In this document: positions 16,592-25,807 of the stretch, piece after piece
Position numbering within the stretch: position 1 is the stretch's first letter
Layout: each line of letters begins with the position of its first letter
Source: 66-474 sp040255405
GTDB lineage: Bacteria; Pseudomonadota; Gammaproteobacteria; Xanthomonadales; Rhodanobacteraceae
NCBI GenBank assembly: GCA_040255405.1
Contig: JBDZUX010000002.1
Coordinates: forward strand, 124,001 to 188,000
Direction: 5' to 3'
Length of the DNA: 64,000 bases
Program-made: the position numbers and the translations under genes
Notes under the pieces: generated by a model
Told to the model about the DNA's origin: nothing
Database searches by the model: none
What the model saw: only the letters and a program-made list of their open reading frames with translations

Positions 16592-17563
16592 TCACCGGTT
16601 CTTGATGCCCAGGAACAACGCCAGCGCGGCACCGGCGGATGCTCCGCCGTCCGGCCGATCGGGGTCGAAGACCCGCGCGTCCAGCTCGCTCCGCAACCAG
16701 GTTGTCTGGCGCTTGGCCAGTTGCCGGGTCGCGTGGATTGCGCGCACGCGAAATTCGATCGCCGAACAGGCGCCATCGAGATGCGCCCAGGCTTGCCGGT
16801 AACCCACGGCGCGGATCGCGGGCAAATCGGGATGCAAATCACCCCGCGCACGCAGGCGTTCGACTTCGCCCACGAAGCCCGCCTCCAGCATCGCATCGAA
16901 ACGCACGGCAATGCGTTCGCGCAAGGCCCCGCGATCGGCGGGAATCAAGGCCAGTTTCAGCAGCCGGTACGGCAACCGCCTTGCGCCTGGCGCATGGGCG
17001 TGCAAAGCGGTGAGCGTACCGCCGGAAAGTTCGATGGCTTCCAGCGCACGCTGGATGCGCTGGGCGTCGTGCGGGCGGATGCGCGCGGCGGCCTCGGGAT
17101 CGAGGTGCGCGAGGCGCGCGTGCAACGCCGGCCAGCCATCGCGTTCGGCTTGCGCGCGGAGGCGTTCGCGCAATTCGGGATCGGCCGCTGGCATCGCCGC
17201 AAGCCCGCGTTCCAGCGCCCTGAAATACAGGCCGGTGCCCCCGACAAGCAGGGGTACGCGGCCGCGCGCCGAGATCGATTGCATCGCGGCCAAGGCGTCC
17301 TCGCGAAACATCGCGGCGGAATACGGCTCGGCCGGATCACGGATGTCGACCAAGGCGTGCGGATGCCTGCGCAACGTGGCGGCGTCGGGCTTGGCCGCGC
17401 CGATGTCGAGGCCGCGATACACCAGCGCCGAATCCACGCTGACCAGTTCGACCGGGAAGCGTTCAGCCAACGCGCACGCCAGCGCGGTCTTGCCGGTCGC
17501 GGTCGGGCCCATCAGGAAAACCGCGGGCGGGCGCATGGCGGTGGCGTCGGCGTGGCGTGACAT
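16592..17563 (-). CDS. miaA: tRNA dimethylallyltransferase MiaA
   Basis: This 323-residue enzyme puts the dimethylallyl group on A37 of tRNAs that read codons beginning with U. Visible motifs are the P-loop GPTATGKT (19-26), SVDSALVYRGLDIGAAKP, DIRDP and VGGTGLYFRAL. The tRNA-binding part includes LPAIRAVGYRQAW and ATRQLAKRQTTWLR. The ATG at 17563 is chosen; ATG 17536 would start closer to the P-loop and is possible. It heads miaA-hfq-hflX and is divergent from tdh. Confidence 0.95.
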   Translation of the reverse strand: MSRHADATAMRPPAVFLMGPTATGKTALACALAERFPVELVSVDSALVYRGLDIGAAKPDAATLRRHPHALVDIRDPAEPYSAAMFREDALAAMQSISARGRVPLLVGGTGLYFRALERGLAAMPAADPELRERLRAQAERDGWPALHARLAHLDPEAAARIRPHDAQRIQRALEAIELSGGTLTALHAHAPGARRLPYRLLKLALIPADRGALRERIAVRFDAMLEAGFVGEVERLRARGDLHPDLPAIRAVGYRQAWAHLDGACSAIEFRVRAIHATRQLAKRQTTWLRSELDARVFDPDRPDGGASAGAALALFLGIKNR

Positions 17564-17612
17564 CCACCGATTGTACGGGCCGTCACCCGGCACCAGGCTT
17601 GCGACGCCGCCT

Positions 17613-17618
17613 TATAAT
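17613..17618 (+). promoter_or_regulatory. tdh: possible -10 element before tdh
   Basis: TATAAT lies 31 bases before the tdh ATG, in the 86-base divergent gap between miaA and tdh. No good -35 is seen at standard spacing. A small CCGGA/TCCGG hairpin follows at about 17622-17637. Confidence 0.4.
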
Positions 17619-17649
17619 GGACCGGATTTCATTCCGGAAAGGCAGCCAC

Positions 17650-18684
17650 ATGCCGAACATGATGAAGGCGCTGGTCAAACGCGATGCCGCGAAAGGCATC
17701 TGGATGGACGAAGTGCCGGTGCCGGAATTCGGCCACAACGACGTGCTGATCGAGGTCGAGAAGACCGCGATCTGCGGCACCGACCTGCACATCTACAACT
17801 GGGACGAATGGGCGCAGCGCGTGATCAAGCCTGGCCTCGTGATCGGCCACGAGTTCGTGGGCAAGATCGTCGCGACCGGCAGCGAGGTGCGCGGCTACCG
17901 CATCGGCCAGCGCGTTTCGGCCGAAGGCCACATCACCTGCGGCATGTGCCGCAACTGCCGCGCCGGCCGGCCGCACCTGTGCCCGAACACGACTGGCATC
18001 GGCGTCAACCGCAATGGCGCATTCGCGCAGTACATCGCGATGCCGCAGTCGAACCTGTGGCCGGTGCCGGACCAGATCCCGTCGTCACTGGCGGCGTTCT
18101 TCGACCCCTACGGCAATGCCGCGCACTGCGCGCTGGAATACGACCTGATCGGCGAGGACGTGCTGATCACGGGCGCGGGTCCGATCGGCGTGATCGCCAC
18201 CGGCATCGCACGGCACGTGGGTGCGCGCAACGTGGTGGTCACCGACGTCAACGATTACCGCCTGAAACTGGCTGCCGACATGGGGGCGACGCGCGTGGTC
18301 AACGTGAAGAACCAACGCCTGCGCAGCGTGTTGTCCGAATTGCAGATGGAAGGCTTCGACGTCGGCCTCGAAATGAGCGGCAACCCGCAGGCCTTCAACG
18401 ACATGCTCGATTGCATGTATCACGGCGGCAAGGTCGCGCTGCTGGGCATCCTGCCGAACGGCTCCGGCATCGATTGGGACAAGGTGATCTTCAAGGGCCT
18501 CACCCTGCACGGCATCTACGGCCGGCGCATGTACGAGACCTGGTACAAGATGACCCAGATGCTCCTGACCGGTTTTCCGCTGCAGAAGGTGTTGACCCAC
18601 CAGCTCGCGATCGACGACTTCCAGCAGGGCTTCGACCTGATGGCGTCGGGCGAATGCGGCAAGGTGGTGTGCAGCTGGAACTAG
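17650..18684 (+). CDS. tdh: L-threonine 3-dehydrogenase
   Basis: This 344-residue zinc dehydrogenase oxidises threonine to 2-amino-3-ketobutyrate with NAD. The catalytic zinc region has C42 in AICGTDLHIYNWDEWA and the GHEFVG motif. The structural zinc lobe shows CGMCRNCRAGRPHLC, and the Rossmann fold has GAGPIGVIA. Length and sequence match the Tdh family closely. Kbl, the next enzyme of the pathway, follows on the same strand after a 237-base gap that holds repeat sequence. Confidence 0.97.
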   Translation: MPNMMKALVKRDAAKGIWMDEVPVPEFGHNDVLIEVEKTAICGTDLHIYNWDEWAQRVIKPGLVIGHEFVGKIVATGSEVRGYRIGQRVSAEGHITCGMCRNCRAGRPHLCPNTTGIGVNRNGAFAQYIAMPQSNLWPVPDQIPSSLAAFFDPYGNAAHCALEYDLIGEDVLITGAGPIGVIATGIARHVGARNVVVTDVNDYRLKLAADMGATRVVNVKNQRLRSVLSELQMEGFDVGLEMSGNPQAFNDMLDCMYHGGKVALLGILPNGSGIDWDKVIFKGLTLHGIYGRRMYETWYKMTQMLLTGFPLQKVLTHQLAIDDFQQGFDLMASGECGKVVCSWN

Positions 18685-18712
18685 CAAGATTTGCGATTCG
18701 GGCAACATGCAG

Positions 18713-18893
18713 TCGACGCCATTCCGGACGTGGCGCAGCCGCGATCCGACTGCGCAGGCAGAATGCCGGGGCGAACATCGGCGCAACCGATGGCCCGGAG
18801 GGCGAGCTGCAGGGATGTAGCGAGTCAATCCATTTCGACTTGCCCGATGGGCGGAAATGCAGGATGGATCCCGGCTTTCGCCGGGATGACGAA
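18713..18893. repeat. dispersed repeat in the tdh-kbl gap
   Basis: Non-coding repeat sequence fills most of the gap. It begins with CCATTCCGGACG and contains ATCGGCGCAACCGAT (18777-18791), which is identical to 5040-5054. It ends with the hairpin ATCCCGGCTTTCGCCGGGAT (18868-18887) followed by GACGA. It belongs to the family seen at 4980-5199. Its presence between two pathway genes suggests later insertion. Confidence 0.6.
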
Positions 18894-18921
18894 TACCAAC
18901 ACTTGTCACTCTGGACTGGCC

Positions 18922-20121
18922 ATGACCTACGCCGCGCAAGCACGCCTCCACGCAGAGCTCGAATCCATCCGCGATTCGGGGCTGTACAAGGACGAACGCA
19001 TCATCACCTCGCCGCAATCGGCCGAGATCACGCTGGCCGACGGTCGCAAGGTGCTGAACTTCTGCGCCAACAATTACCTTGGCCTCGCCGACCATCCGCG
19101 CCTGATCGAAGCCGCGAAGAAGGCGCTCGACAGCCACGGATTCGGCATGGCCAGCGTGCGTTTCATCTGCGGCACCCAGGATCTGCACAAGCAACTGGAA
19201 CACGACATCGCGAAGTTCTTCGGTACCGACGACGCGATCATGTACGCCGCGTGCTTCGACGCCAATGGCGGCTTGTTCGAGCCGTTGCTGGGCGAGAACG
19301 ACGCGATCATTTCCGACGCGCTGAACCACGCCTCGATCATCGACGGCATCCGCCTGTGCAAGGCCAGGCGCTATCGCTATGCCAACGGCGACGTGGCCGA
19401 CCTCGAAAAGCAATTGCAGGCCGCCGACGCCGCGGGTGCGCGCACCAAACTGATTTCGTCGGACGGCGTGTTTTCGATGGACGGCGTGGTCGCGCCGCTG
19501 GACAGGATCACCGCGCTTGCGAAGAAGTACAGCGCGCTGGTGCATATCGACGAATGCCACGCAACCGGTTTCCTCGGCAGGACCGGGCGGGGCTCGGCCG
19601 AAGTGCACGGCGTGATGGACAAGATCGATATCTTCACCGGCACGCTGGGCAAGGCGCTGGGCGGCGCGGTGGGTGGCTTCACCACCGGCCGCAAGGAGAT
19701 CATCGACATGCTGCGGCAGCGTTCGCGGCCGTACCTGTTCTCCAACTCGTTGCCCCCGGCGCTGGTCGCCGCGTCCATCGAAGTGTTGAAGATGCTCGAC
19801 GAGGCTGGTGAATTGCGCGAAAAGCTCGCGGATAACACCAGATATTTTCGCGAGGCGATGACGAAGGCAGGCTTTGAAATCAAACCGGGCAACCATCCGA
19901 TCGTGCCGGTGATGACCCACGATGCGAAGCTCGCGCAGGCGATGGCGGCGGGCCTGCTGGAAGAGGGGATCTACGCGATCGGGTTTTTCTATCCGGTGGT
20001 CGCCGAAGGCAAGGCGCGCATCCGCACCCAGATGTGCGCCGCGCACACGCGCGAACACCTGGATCGCGCGATTGCGGCGTTCACCAAGGTCGGGCGCAAT
20101 GTGGGACTGTTGAAAGCGTAG
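18922..20121 (+). CDS. kbl: glycine C-acetyltransferase (2-amino-3-ketobutyrate CoA ligase)
   Basis: This 399-residue PLP enzyme cleaves 2-amino-3-ketobutyrate with CoA to glycine and acetyl-CoA, completing threonine breakdown after Tdh. Family marks are NFCANNYLGLADHPRLIEAA, FGMASVRFICGTQDLHKQLE, VHIDECHATGFLG, and the PLP lysine K244 in GTLGKALGGAVGG, the same position as in E. coli. The ATG at 18922 gives the family length. It lies downstream of tdh. Confidence 0.97.
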   Translation: MTYAAQARLHAELESIRDSGLYKDERIITSPQSAEITLADGRKVLNFCANNYLGLADHPRLIEAAKKALDSHGFGMASVRFICGTQDLHKQLEHDIAKFFGTDDAIMYAACFDANGGLFEPLLGENDAIISDALNHASIIDGIRLCKARRYRYANGDVADLEKQLQAADAAGARTKLISSDGVFSMDGVVAPLDRITALAKKYSALVHIDECHATGFLGRTGRGSAEVHGVMDKIDIFTGTLGKALGGAVGGFTTGRKEIIDMLRQRSRPYLFSNSLPPALVAASIEVLKMLDEAGELREKLADNTRYFREAMTKAGFEIKPGNHPIVPVMTHDAKLAQAMAAGLLEEGIYAIGFFYPVVAEGKARIRTQMCAAHTREHLDRAIAAFTKVGRNVGLLKA

Positions 20122-20203
20122 ACAACTCGTTTCGTCATTCCGGGGCTGCCTGCTCATTGGCAGGCAGAACCCGGCATCGGTGACGCGCGCCGATCGAAGC
20201 GAC

Positions 20204-20284
20204 GCAGGTTGGGCTGAACAAGGTGAAGCCCAACCGCATTTCCGGACGCGACGTTGGGCTTCGCATTCGCTCAGCCCAACCTGC
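20204..20284. repeat. palindromic repeat between kbl and the hexosaminidase gene
   Basis: GCAGGTTGGGCTGA (20204-20217) pairs perfectly with TCAGCCCAACCTGC (20271-20284), and inner arms GTGAAGCCCAAC and GTTGGGCTTCGC pair again. The cloverleaf-like element sits four bases from the end of the hexosaminidase gene and between two convergent genes. It may serve as a bidirectional transcript end. It resembles the GGTTGGGCTT repeats common in related genomes. Confidence 0.65.
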
Positions 20285-20287
20285 GCT

Positions 20288-22615
20288 CTACCTCATCCTT
20301 TGCAGTTCGATTTTTCCAACCGCCCACATGCCGTCGCGCGGGTCACCGGTCGCGAACACGCACAGCGCATGACTCCCGGTGAGCGCCGGGATGGCCGCGG
20401 TCAATGTCGTCTGCAACTTCGTTTGCGCGGCTTTCGCCAGCGGCAAGGTCGCGAGCAGAGGACCGTTACACGAATCCCGGTGTACCTCCAATTCACCAGC
20501 TGGCGTTTGCTTCGGCCGGGTGACGACGATCGAGTCGTCCTTCCACAGCGCGAAATTCCATGGCAGGTTGCCGACTGTCAAGGCGACGCGCCGTACGCCA
20601 TCCAGGGGCGCGTTTTTCCATTGCCAGCACATGTTGGCGATGTCGACCCGATAGACCGGCCGCGGCCCGGCGAGCGGACGATCGTCTTCCAGTCGCAACA
20701 CGATCGACGGCTTGCCGCACGGTTCGAGCCGGTCGCTGTTGCGGGTCAGCAATGCCGCGGCATCCACGATCTGCGTGCGTGGCGCGGCCAACTCGAAGCC
20801 GTCCGATGCGAAGTTCGCTGCCCGCACGGTGGTGGTGGAATTTGACGGGAACGAGAGCGTCTTCGAATAAGCGGTCGATGCGACGTTCGGCACGCTGCCA
20901 TCGGTGGTGTAGCGGATCGTGCCGAAATCCGCCTGGTTCGACAGCGCGACTTCGATCGTGTTGCCCGCCGCCTTGGACAACGCGAACGCCGGCGCGAAGG
21001 CACTGTCGGCATACGCGATGCCCAGCGTCCGGTAACGCGCGAGCTCCGCGGGCATGCGCTGCAGGAACCCATCCCAATCGTGCGACGATGCGGGCGACCA
21101 CACGATTTCCGCAAGCGCGGCGATCCGGGGGAACACCGCGTGCTGCACGCGCGCGAAGGTCGGCATGTATTCCGCCCAAAGGTTGGCCTGCACGCCCAGG
21201 ATGTGTTGGGCCTCGGCCGCCGTCGTGCCATCCGGCACCGGGTCGTAGTCGTACACGTCCTCCAGCGATTCCACGCCGGGCCGGCCCGGCGGCTCGTCGT
21301 GCAGGTTCGATTGATAGTGGTCGAGGTACAGCGTGGGCGAGGACGACATCACCACGTCGTGGCCTTGTTGCAGCGCCTGCACCGCACCCGAGGGCGCATT
21401 CCACGACATCACCACCGCCGACACGGGCACCTTGCCGTGCAGGATCTCGTCCCAGCCCACCGCGGTGCGCCCGTGCTTCTGGAGATAGCTCGCCACCTGC
21501 ATCGTGAACCAGCCCTGCAACTGCTCCATGTTCGAGAGTCCGAGCTTTTGCATGTGCGCGCGCACCTCGGGTGACGCTTCCCACCGGTCCTTGGCCGCCT
21601 CGTCGCCGCCGATGTGGATGTACTTCGAAGGAAACAGCGCCATCACGTGATCCATCACGTCCTCGACGAACTTCACGCTGCGCGCGTCGGGCTTCAGCAG
21701 CCAGGTGTTGATGCCCCAGTCGGTGGAAACCTCCGGCCGCTTGCCGGTGACGCCGAGCCACGGGTAGGACGCGATCGCGGCCTGCGAATGGCCGGGAATG
21801 TCGATTTCCGGCACCACCTCGATGAAGCGTTCGGCTGCGTAGTGCACGATGTCGCGCACCTCGGCGTCGGTATAGAAGCCGCAATACGGCTGGTCCGGTC
21901 CGTCCGTCAGCGCTGCATCGGGTCCCACCGCCTTGCGGCAGGCGCCGATCCTGGTGAGTTCGGGGTATCCCGGGATCTCGAGGCGCCAGCCCTGGTCGTC
22001 CGTGAGGTGCCAGTGCAGCACGTTCAATTTGTGGAGTGACATCCAGTCGAGCAGCTTCTTGATGTCGGACACGCCCTGGAAGTGCCGCGCGGAATCCAGC
22101 ATCAACCCGCGCCAGGCGAAGCGCGGATGATCCTCGATGGTGCCATTCGCGACGCGTGCCGGCGCGTTTCGCGTCGCGTCGGGCGTCAGCAATTGCCAAA
22201 CGGTCACGCCGCCATAAAACAGCCCGCGCGCGGTGCGTGCCGTCACCTCGATCCGCCCGTCGCCGATCGCGATGCGATAGGCCGCATCGCTCGCGACGCC
22301 CGCATGCGGATCGAGCCGGAATACGATCGCCGCCCGTGATGGCTTGTCCGTTTGCGTCTGCACGCGCAGGCGCAGACCGCGGGTGTCGGCCACCCGTTCG
22401 GCAAAGCGCTGCGCGACGGCGAGGGCCCGTGGATCACCCGCGGTTTGCACCAGCACGTGATCGCCGTCGGCGATCGTGACGGAGCCTTGTCCCGCTGGGT
22501 GCATTTCAGCCGGTTGCGGCAGCAGCGACCACGGACGCGCAGGGCTCGCCGCCAACGCGGCATTGGCGACGGCCGAAACCGCGACGGCCATGATCAGCAA
22601 ACCAATCGTGCGCAT
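20288..22615 (-). CDS. exported beta-N-acetylhexosaminidase, GH20
   Basis: This 775-residue secreted glycosidase removes terminal GlcNAc from chitooligosaccharides or other glycans. It has a signal peptide (about 1-24), the GH20 N-terminal domain, and the catalytic barrel (FAWRGLMLDSARHFQG through about residue 500). The catalytic pair is D338-E339 in HIGGDEAAKDRW. A C-terminal CHB_HEX_C-like segment (ADFGTIRYTTDGSVPN) and a further beta domain follow. The ATG at 22615 gives the signal peptide and has a GGAG site upstream. It is the last gene of the minus-strand arm of the GlcNAc locus and supplies monomer for the downstream enzymes. Confidence 0.94.
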   Translation of the reverse strand: MRTIGLLIMAVAVSAVANAALAASPARPWSLLPQPAEMHPAGQGSVTIADGDHVLVQTAGDPRALAVAQRFAERVADTRGLRLRVQTQTDKPSRAAIVFRLDPHAGVASDAAYRIAIGDGRIEVTARTARGLFYGGVTVWQLLTPDATRNAPARVANGTIEDHPRFAWRGLMLDSARHFQGVSDIKKLLDWMSLHKLNVLHWHLTDDQGWRLEIPGYPELTRIGACRKAVGPDAALTDGPDQPYCGFYTDAEVRDIVHYAAERFIEVVPEIDIPGHSQAAIASYPWLGVTGKRPEVSTDWGINTWLLKPDARSVKFVEDVMDHVMALFPSKYIHIGGDEAAKDRWEASPEVRAHMQKLGLSNMEQLQGWFTMQVASYLQKHGRTAVGWDEILHGKVPVSAVVMSWNAPSGAVQALQQGHDVVMSSSPTLYLDHYQSNLHDEPPGRPGVESLEDVYDYDPVPDGTTAAEAQHILGVQANLWAEYMPTFARVQHAVFPRIAALAEIVWSPASSHDWDGFLQRMPAELARYRTLGIAYADSAFAPAFALSKAAGNTIEVALSNQADFGTIRYTTDGSVPNVASTAYSKTLSFPSNSTTTVRAANFASDGFELAAPRTQIVDAAALLTRNSDRLEPCGKPSIVLRLEDDRPLAGPRPVYRVDIANMCWQWKNAPLDGVRRVALTVGNLPWNFALWKDDSIVVTRPKQTPAGELEVHRDSCNGPLLATLPLAKAAQTKLQTTLTAAIPALTGSHALCVFATGDPRDGMWAVGKIELQRMR

Positions 22616-22707
22616 GCATGTGCTCCCTGACCGCGCCACCAGGACCGGCCAGTCATCGGACAGACCGACCACGGCTGCCATGATGACCGGCACTCTGGTC
22701 GATGTTC

Positions 22708-22742
22708 AAAAAAATGCGGGCCGGGATGCCAACCGGCCCGCA
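22708..22742 (-). terminator. rho-independent terminator after the GlcNAc-locus TonB receptor
   Basis: On the minus strand GCGGGCCGG pairs with CCGGCCCGC around an 8-base loop and is followed by a run of seven Ts. It lies about 50 bases past the receptor stop, so the hexosaminidase gene beyond it likely needs read-through or its own promoter. Confidence 0.85.
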
Positions 22743-22791
22743 ACGCTGGAGACTCGACTCTCCTTCACCTTGCAACGACGTGCGGACGGAC

Positions 22792-25740
22792 TCAGAGCTT
22801 GTAGTTCACGCTGAAGTAGTACTGGCGGCCGTTCACGTAGAAGGCTTCCGGCGCCGTGCTGAAGCCCAGGCCCGCCTGCGCGCCGTTGATGAAATAGCGC
22901 AGTTTCGGGTCGTTGAGGTTCATGGCATCGAAGGTGAAACTCAGGTGTTCGTTGAGCTTGTAGCCCGCCGAGAAAGACAGGTAACCCTGTCCCGATTGCC
23001 AGTACGGCAGCAGCGGCATCCCGGCCCCCGAGTTGGTCATCACACCGTTGTAGAACTTGGAACGATAGGTGTAATTGACGCGGGCGTTCCAGTGGGCGTC
23101 TTCGAAGAACACCGAGCCATTGGCGGTGTTTTTGGAAGTCCCGAACAGCGGGCGGTCGCCGGCGGCGACGTTGTTGGCCAACGTGCCGTCCACGTTGTAC
23201 ATGTAGGTGCCGCCCGACGAATGGCCCGTCGCATAGGTGTAGTTGAACGACACGCCGAAGTGGTCACCGATCGGCTGGATGTAGTTCAGCGTCACCCCCT
23301 TGAGGGTGCCGTTGACGTTGACCGGGATGCTGACCAGGTACCGGCTGTAGATCGGCGTATGCGAAGGATTGTTGCCGGCACCGTTGTTGGTCAGGTAGTT
23401 GTTGAGGTAGGTACGGGTGACCGCTCCGTAGTCGTAGTAGTTGTTGAGATCCATCGCGTACACACTGCCCGACAACAGGCCGCGCTCGGCGAAGTACCAC
23501 TCCAGCGACGCGCTGAAGTTGGTGGACAGGATTGGCTTGAGGCGCGGATTGGATCCGCTGCCGCCACCGATGTCGGTGGCTACCGTTGGATCACTGAGAT
23601 TCAGGAAGCCCGCCAGCTGGGTGTAATCCTGGCGGGTCAGGGTTTGCGAGGCGGACCAGCGTGTCAGCAGGCTGCCGTCGGAATCGAGGTCGAACTTCAC
23701 GTTGAAGCTCGGCAGCACCTTGTTGTAGGTGTGCTTGTAGTAATTCCAGTACCAGCCGGCCGGATAGAACGCGGAAGCCGGCGAACCCAGCGCATAGCTC
23801 GATTCCTGGATGCCGGGACTGGTGTAGCCGATGTTCTCGTCGGTGGAGATGTAGCGCAGGCCCGCATTCGCGCTCCAGTGTTCACCGGTGAAGTTGGCCT
23901 GGATGTAGGCCGCCCCGTTCTTCTCCGTCATGCTGTAGATGCCGTTCGGGTAGAAGCGCGAGGTGCCCGGGTCGTTCGTCACCGCACGGTTGGCGTACAG
24001 CGCATTCAGTTGCGCGAGCTGACCTGCCGTCCAGAACCAGATGTTGGCGGGCATCTGGCCCACGCCGAGATCGCTGGCGAAGCTGCCGGGATAATTGCCG
24101 CCGGCCGGCGGATAGATCGTGGAGCCCTGGCCGAAGTGCACCGCCGACGCCCAGTTGGGTCCCTGCGCGATGTCCGTCGGGCTGTCGTGGTCGTGCTTGG
24201 CGTAACGCACGCCGAACTCGAGCGAGGACAGCGCACCGGCATCGTCGAAATCGTAGGTGCCGTTGGCCTGGAACCAGCGTTCCTTGTCCACCACGTGGAT
24301 GTCCTGCTCGCCGAAGATCCAGTCCAGGCCCATGGTCGCCGGATCGAAGCGGGTGTTGTCGCCACTCATGCTCCAGTCGAGCGGCGTGCCGAGGCCGTTC
24401 ATCGCGTAGCTGGCGGTCGAACCGAACCCGGTGTCCATTTCCATCACGTCCTGGGTCGGCGTGTTGCCGGTGCCCTTGGTGGTGCCGACCTGGAACTTGA
24501 AGCCGAGGTTGTCGGTGGCCTGCCAGTCGGCATCCAGCGTGGCGAACTGGCTGGATTCGCTCTCGCCGGGGCGGGAAATCATGTCGTAGATGCCTTGCGA
24601 AATCGTCGGGTCGCCCGGCAGGTTCGCGCTGGTGAGGATGTTGCCCACGATGGTGCCGGTCACGGCCTGCTTGGGAAGCTGGTCGCGCGTGCGCAGCATG
24701 TAATTGCGGTTGTAGTCGGTCGCGTCGAGGTGCGAATAGAACGCGTCGAGGTTGAAGGTCAGGTTGTCGGTCGCGCGCCATTCCAGGTCGATCGATCCGC
24801 CCTTGCGCTTGCGGGTCTGCGTGAACAGCGCCGCACCCGGGAGGTTCGGGTAGAACACGCCCGTGCTGGCGCTGCCCGGCGTGGCCGGGCCGAGGCCGAG
24901 GGACCCGGCGGCAACCGAACCGGTGGGAATGTACGAATAGCCAAGGATCTCCTGGCCTTCGCGCTGCAGCGCGCGCTTCTCGTAAAACGCCTGCACCATC
25001 ACGCCGAAGGTGCTGGAGTCGTTCTTCCAGTTGATCAGCCCGCTGAACTGCGGCTCGGTCTTGCCGGGCAGATCCGCATACACACCACCCACGCTCGCCT
25101 CAAGTGAGAACGGCTTGCTGAAATCCAGCGGCTTGCGGGTGATGATGTCGATGGTGCCCGCGGCGCCCCCTTCCAGCAGCTTGGCTTCCGGGGTCATGTG
25201 CACCACGACCTGGTTGACCACTTCCGCAGGCAGCATCGCGAAACTGACACTGCGGGTGCCGCCGCCGCCCAAGACGAACCAGTCACCGGATCCGATGGAG
25301 TGGCCGTTGACGGTGGTCAGGGTCAGCGAAGGCGCACTGCCGCGGATGCTGGCGCGATCGGCCTCGTCGAAGCCCCCTTCGGCGCCGGCGGCGTCGGCGA
25401 TGTTCACCCCCGGCAGCTGGGCGATGGTGTCGGCGACGTTCTTGGCCGGCAGCTTGCCGATGTCGATGGCCGACACCACTTCGACCTGCGAATTGGCCGC
25501 CTTCTTGGTCTCGAGCGACAAGGCTTGCGCAGCACGCACACCGACCACCTGGATCGTCCCGAGTTGTTGCGGGGTTTCGGTGCCAGGTTGCGTGTTGTTC
25601 TGGTCCGATGACGCCTGGGTCTGCCGCTGGTCGCCGGACGTGGTCTGGTTTTGCGGCGCCGTATCCTGCGCGTGTGCAGCGGCCGCGAACATGAGCGCCG
25701 TGGCGATGCTCGCTGAAAGCATGCTCTTGCGAAATTTCAT
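22792..25740 (-). CDS. TonB-dependent outer membrane receptor, probable GlcNAc/chitooligosaccharide uptake
   Basis: This 982-residue receptor has a signal peptide (about 1-24, ending AAAHAQ), a Q- and T-rich N-terminal stretch and a TonB-box-like IQVVGVRA. The plug domain includes IGKLPAKNVADTIAQLPGVNI and RGSAPSLTLTTVNGHSIGSGD, and a 22-strand barrel ends in VNYKL. The plug style is that of carbohydrate receptors of xanthomonads and Caulobacter, not of siderophore receptors. Its place between hexokinase and hexosaminidase supports uptake of GlcNAc oligomers; the ligand is inferred. The ATG at 25740 follows GAGAGGG. Confidence 0.92.
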   Translation of the reverse strand: MKFRKSMLSASIATALMFAAAAHAQDTAPQNQTTSGDQRQTQASSDQNNTQPGTETPQQLGTIQVVGVRAAQALSLETKKAANSQVEVVSAIDIGKLPAKNVADTIAQLPGVNIADAAGAEGGFDEADRASIRGSAPSLTLTTVNGHSIGSGDWFVLGGGGTRSVSFAMLPAEVVNQVVVHMTPEAKLLEGGAAGTIDIITRKPLDFSKPFSLEASVGGVYADLPGKTEPQFSGLINWKNDSSTFGVMVQAFYEKRALQREGQEILGYSYIPTGSVAAGSLGLGPATPGSASTGVFYPNLPGAALFTQTRKRKGGSIDLEWRATDNLTFNLDAFYSHLDATDYNRNYMLRTRDQLPKQAVTGTIVGNILTSANLPGDPTISQGIYDMISRPGESESSQFATLDADWQATDNLGFKFQVGTTKGTGNTPTQDVMEMDTGFGSTASYAMNGLGTPLDWSMSGDNTRFDPATMGLDWIFGEQDIHVVDKERWFQANGTYDFDDAGALSSLEFGVRYAKHDHDSPTDIAQGPNWASAVHFGQGSTIYPPAGGNYPGSFASDLGVGQMPANIWFWTAGQLAQLNALYANRAVTNDPGTSRFYPNGIYSMTEKNGAAYIQANFTGEHWSANAGLRYISTDENIGYTSPGIQESSYALGSPASAFYPAGWYWNYYKHTYNKVLPSFNVKFDLDSDGSLLTRWSASQTLTRQDYTQLAGFLNLSDPTVATDIGGGSGSNPRLKPILSTNFSASLEWYFAERGLLSGSVYAMDLNNYYDYGAVTRTYLNNYLTNNGAGNNPSHTPIYSRYLVSIPVNVNGTLKGVTLNYIQPIGDHFGVSFNYTYATGHSSGGTYMYNVDGTLANNVAAGDRPLFGTSKNTANGSVFFEDAHWNARVNYTYRSKFYNGVMTNSGAGMPLLPYWQSGQGYLSFSAGYKLNEHLSFTFDAMNLNDPKLRYFINGAQAGLGFSTAPEAFYVNGRQYYFSVNYKL

Positions 25741-25791
25741 GACGTACCCTCTCTCGCTCAAGAAATGATGGGTGCTCCGCGGCACCCGCTG

Positions 25792-25807
25792 TGGTCGATC
25801 GTTGTCA
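25792..25807 (-). promoter_or_regulatory. possible degenerate LacI-type operator before the TonB receptor
   Basis: The minus strand reads TGACAACGATCGACCA. Its left half is identical to the half-sites at 26900 and 27101; the right half is degraded. It lies 51 bases before the receptor ATG and overlaps the 3' end of the hexokinase gene. Confidence 0.35.

Noticed and set aside
16255..16911. A longer hflX frame reaching back through hfq into miaA
   Set aside because: The extra part reads through conserved genes in another frame and resembles nothing. Only the HflX region from 16254 on is credible.
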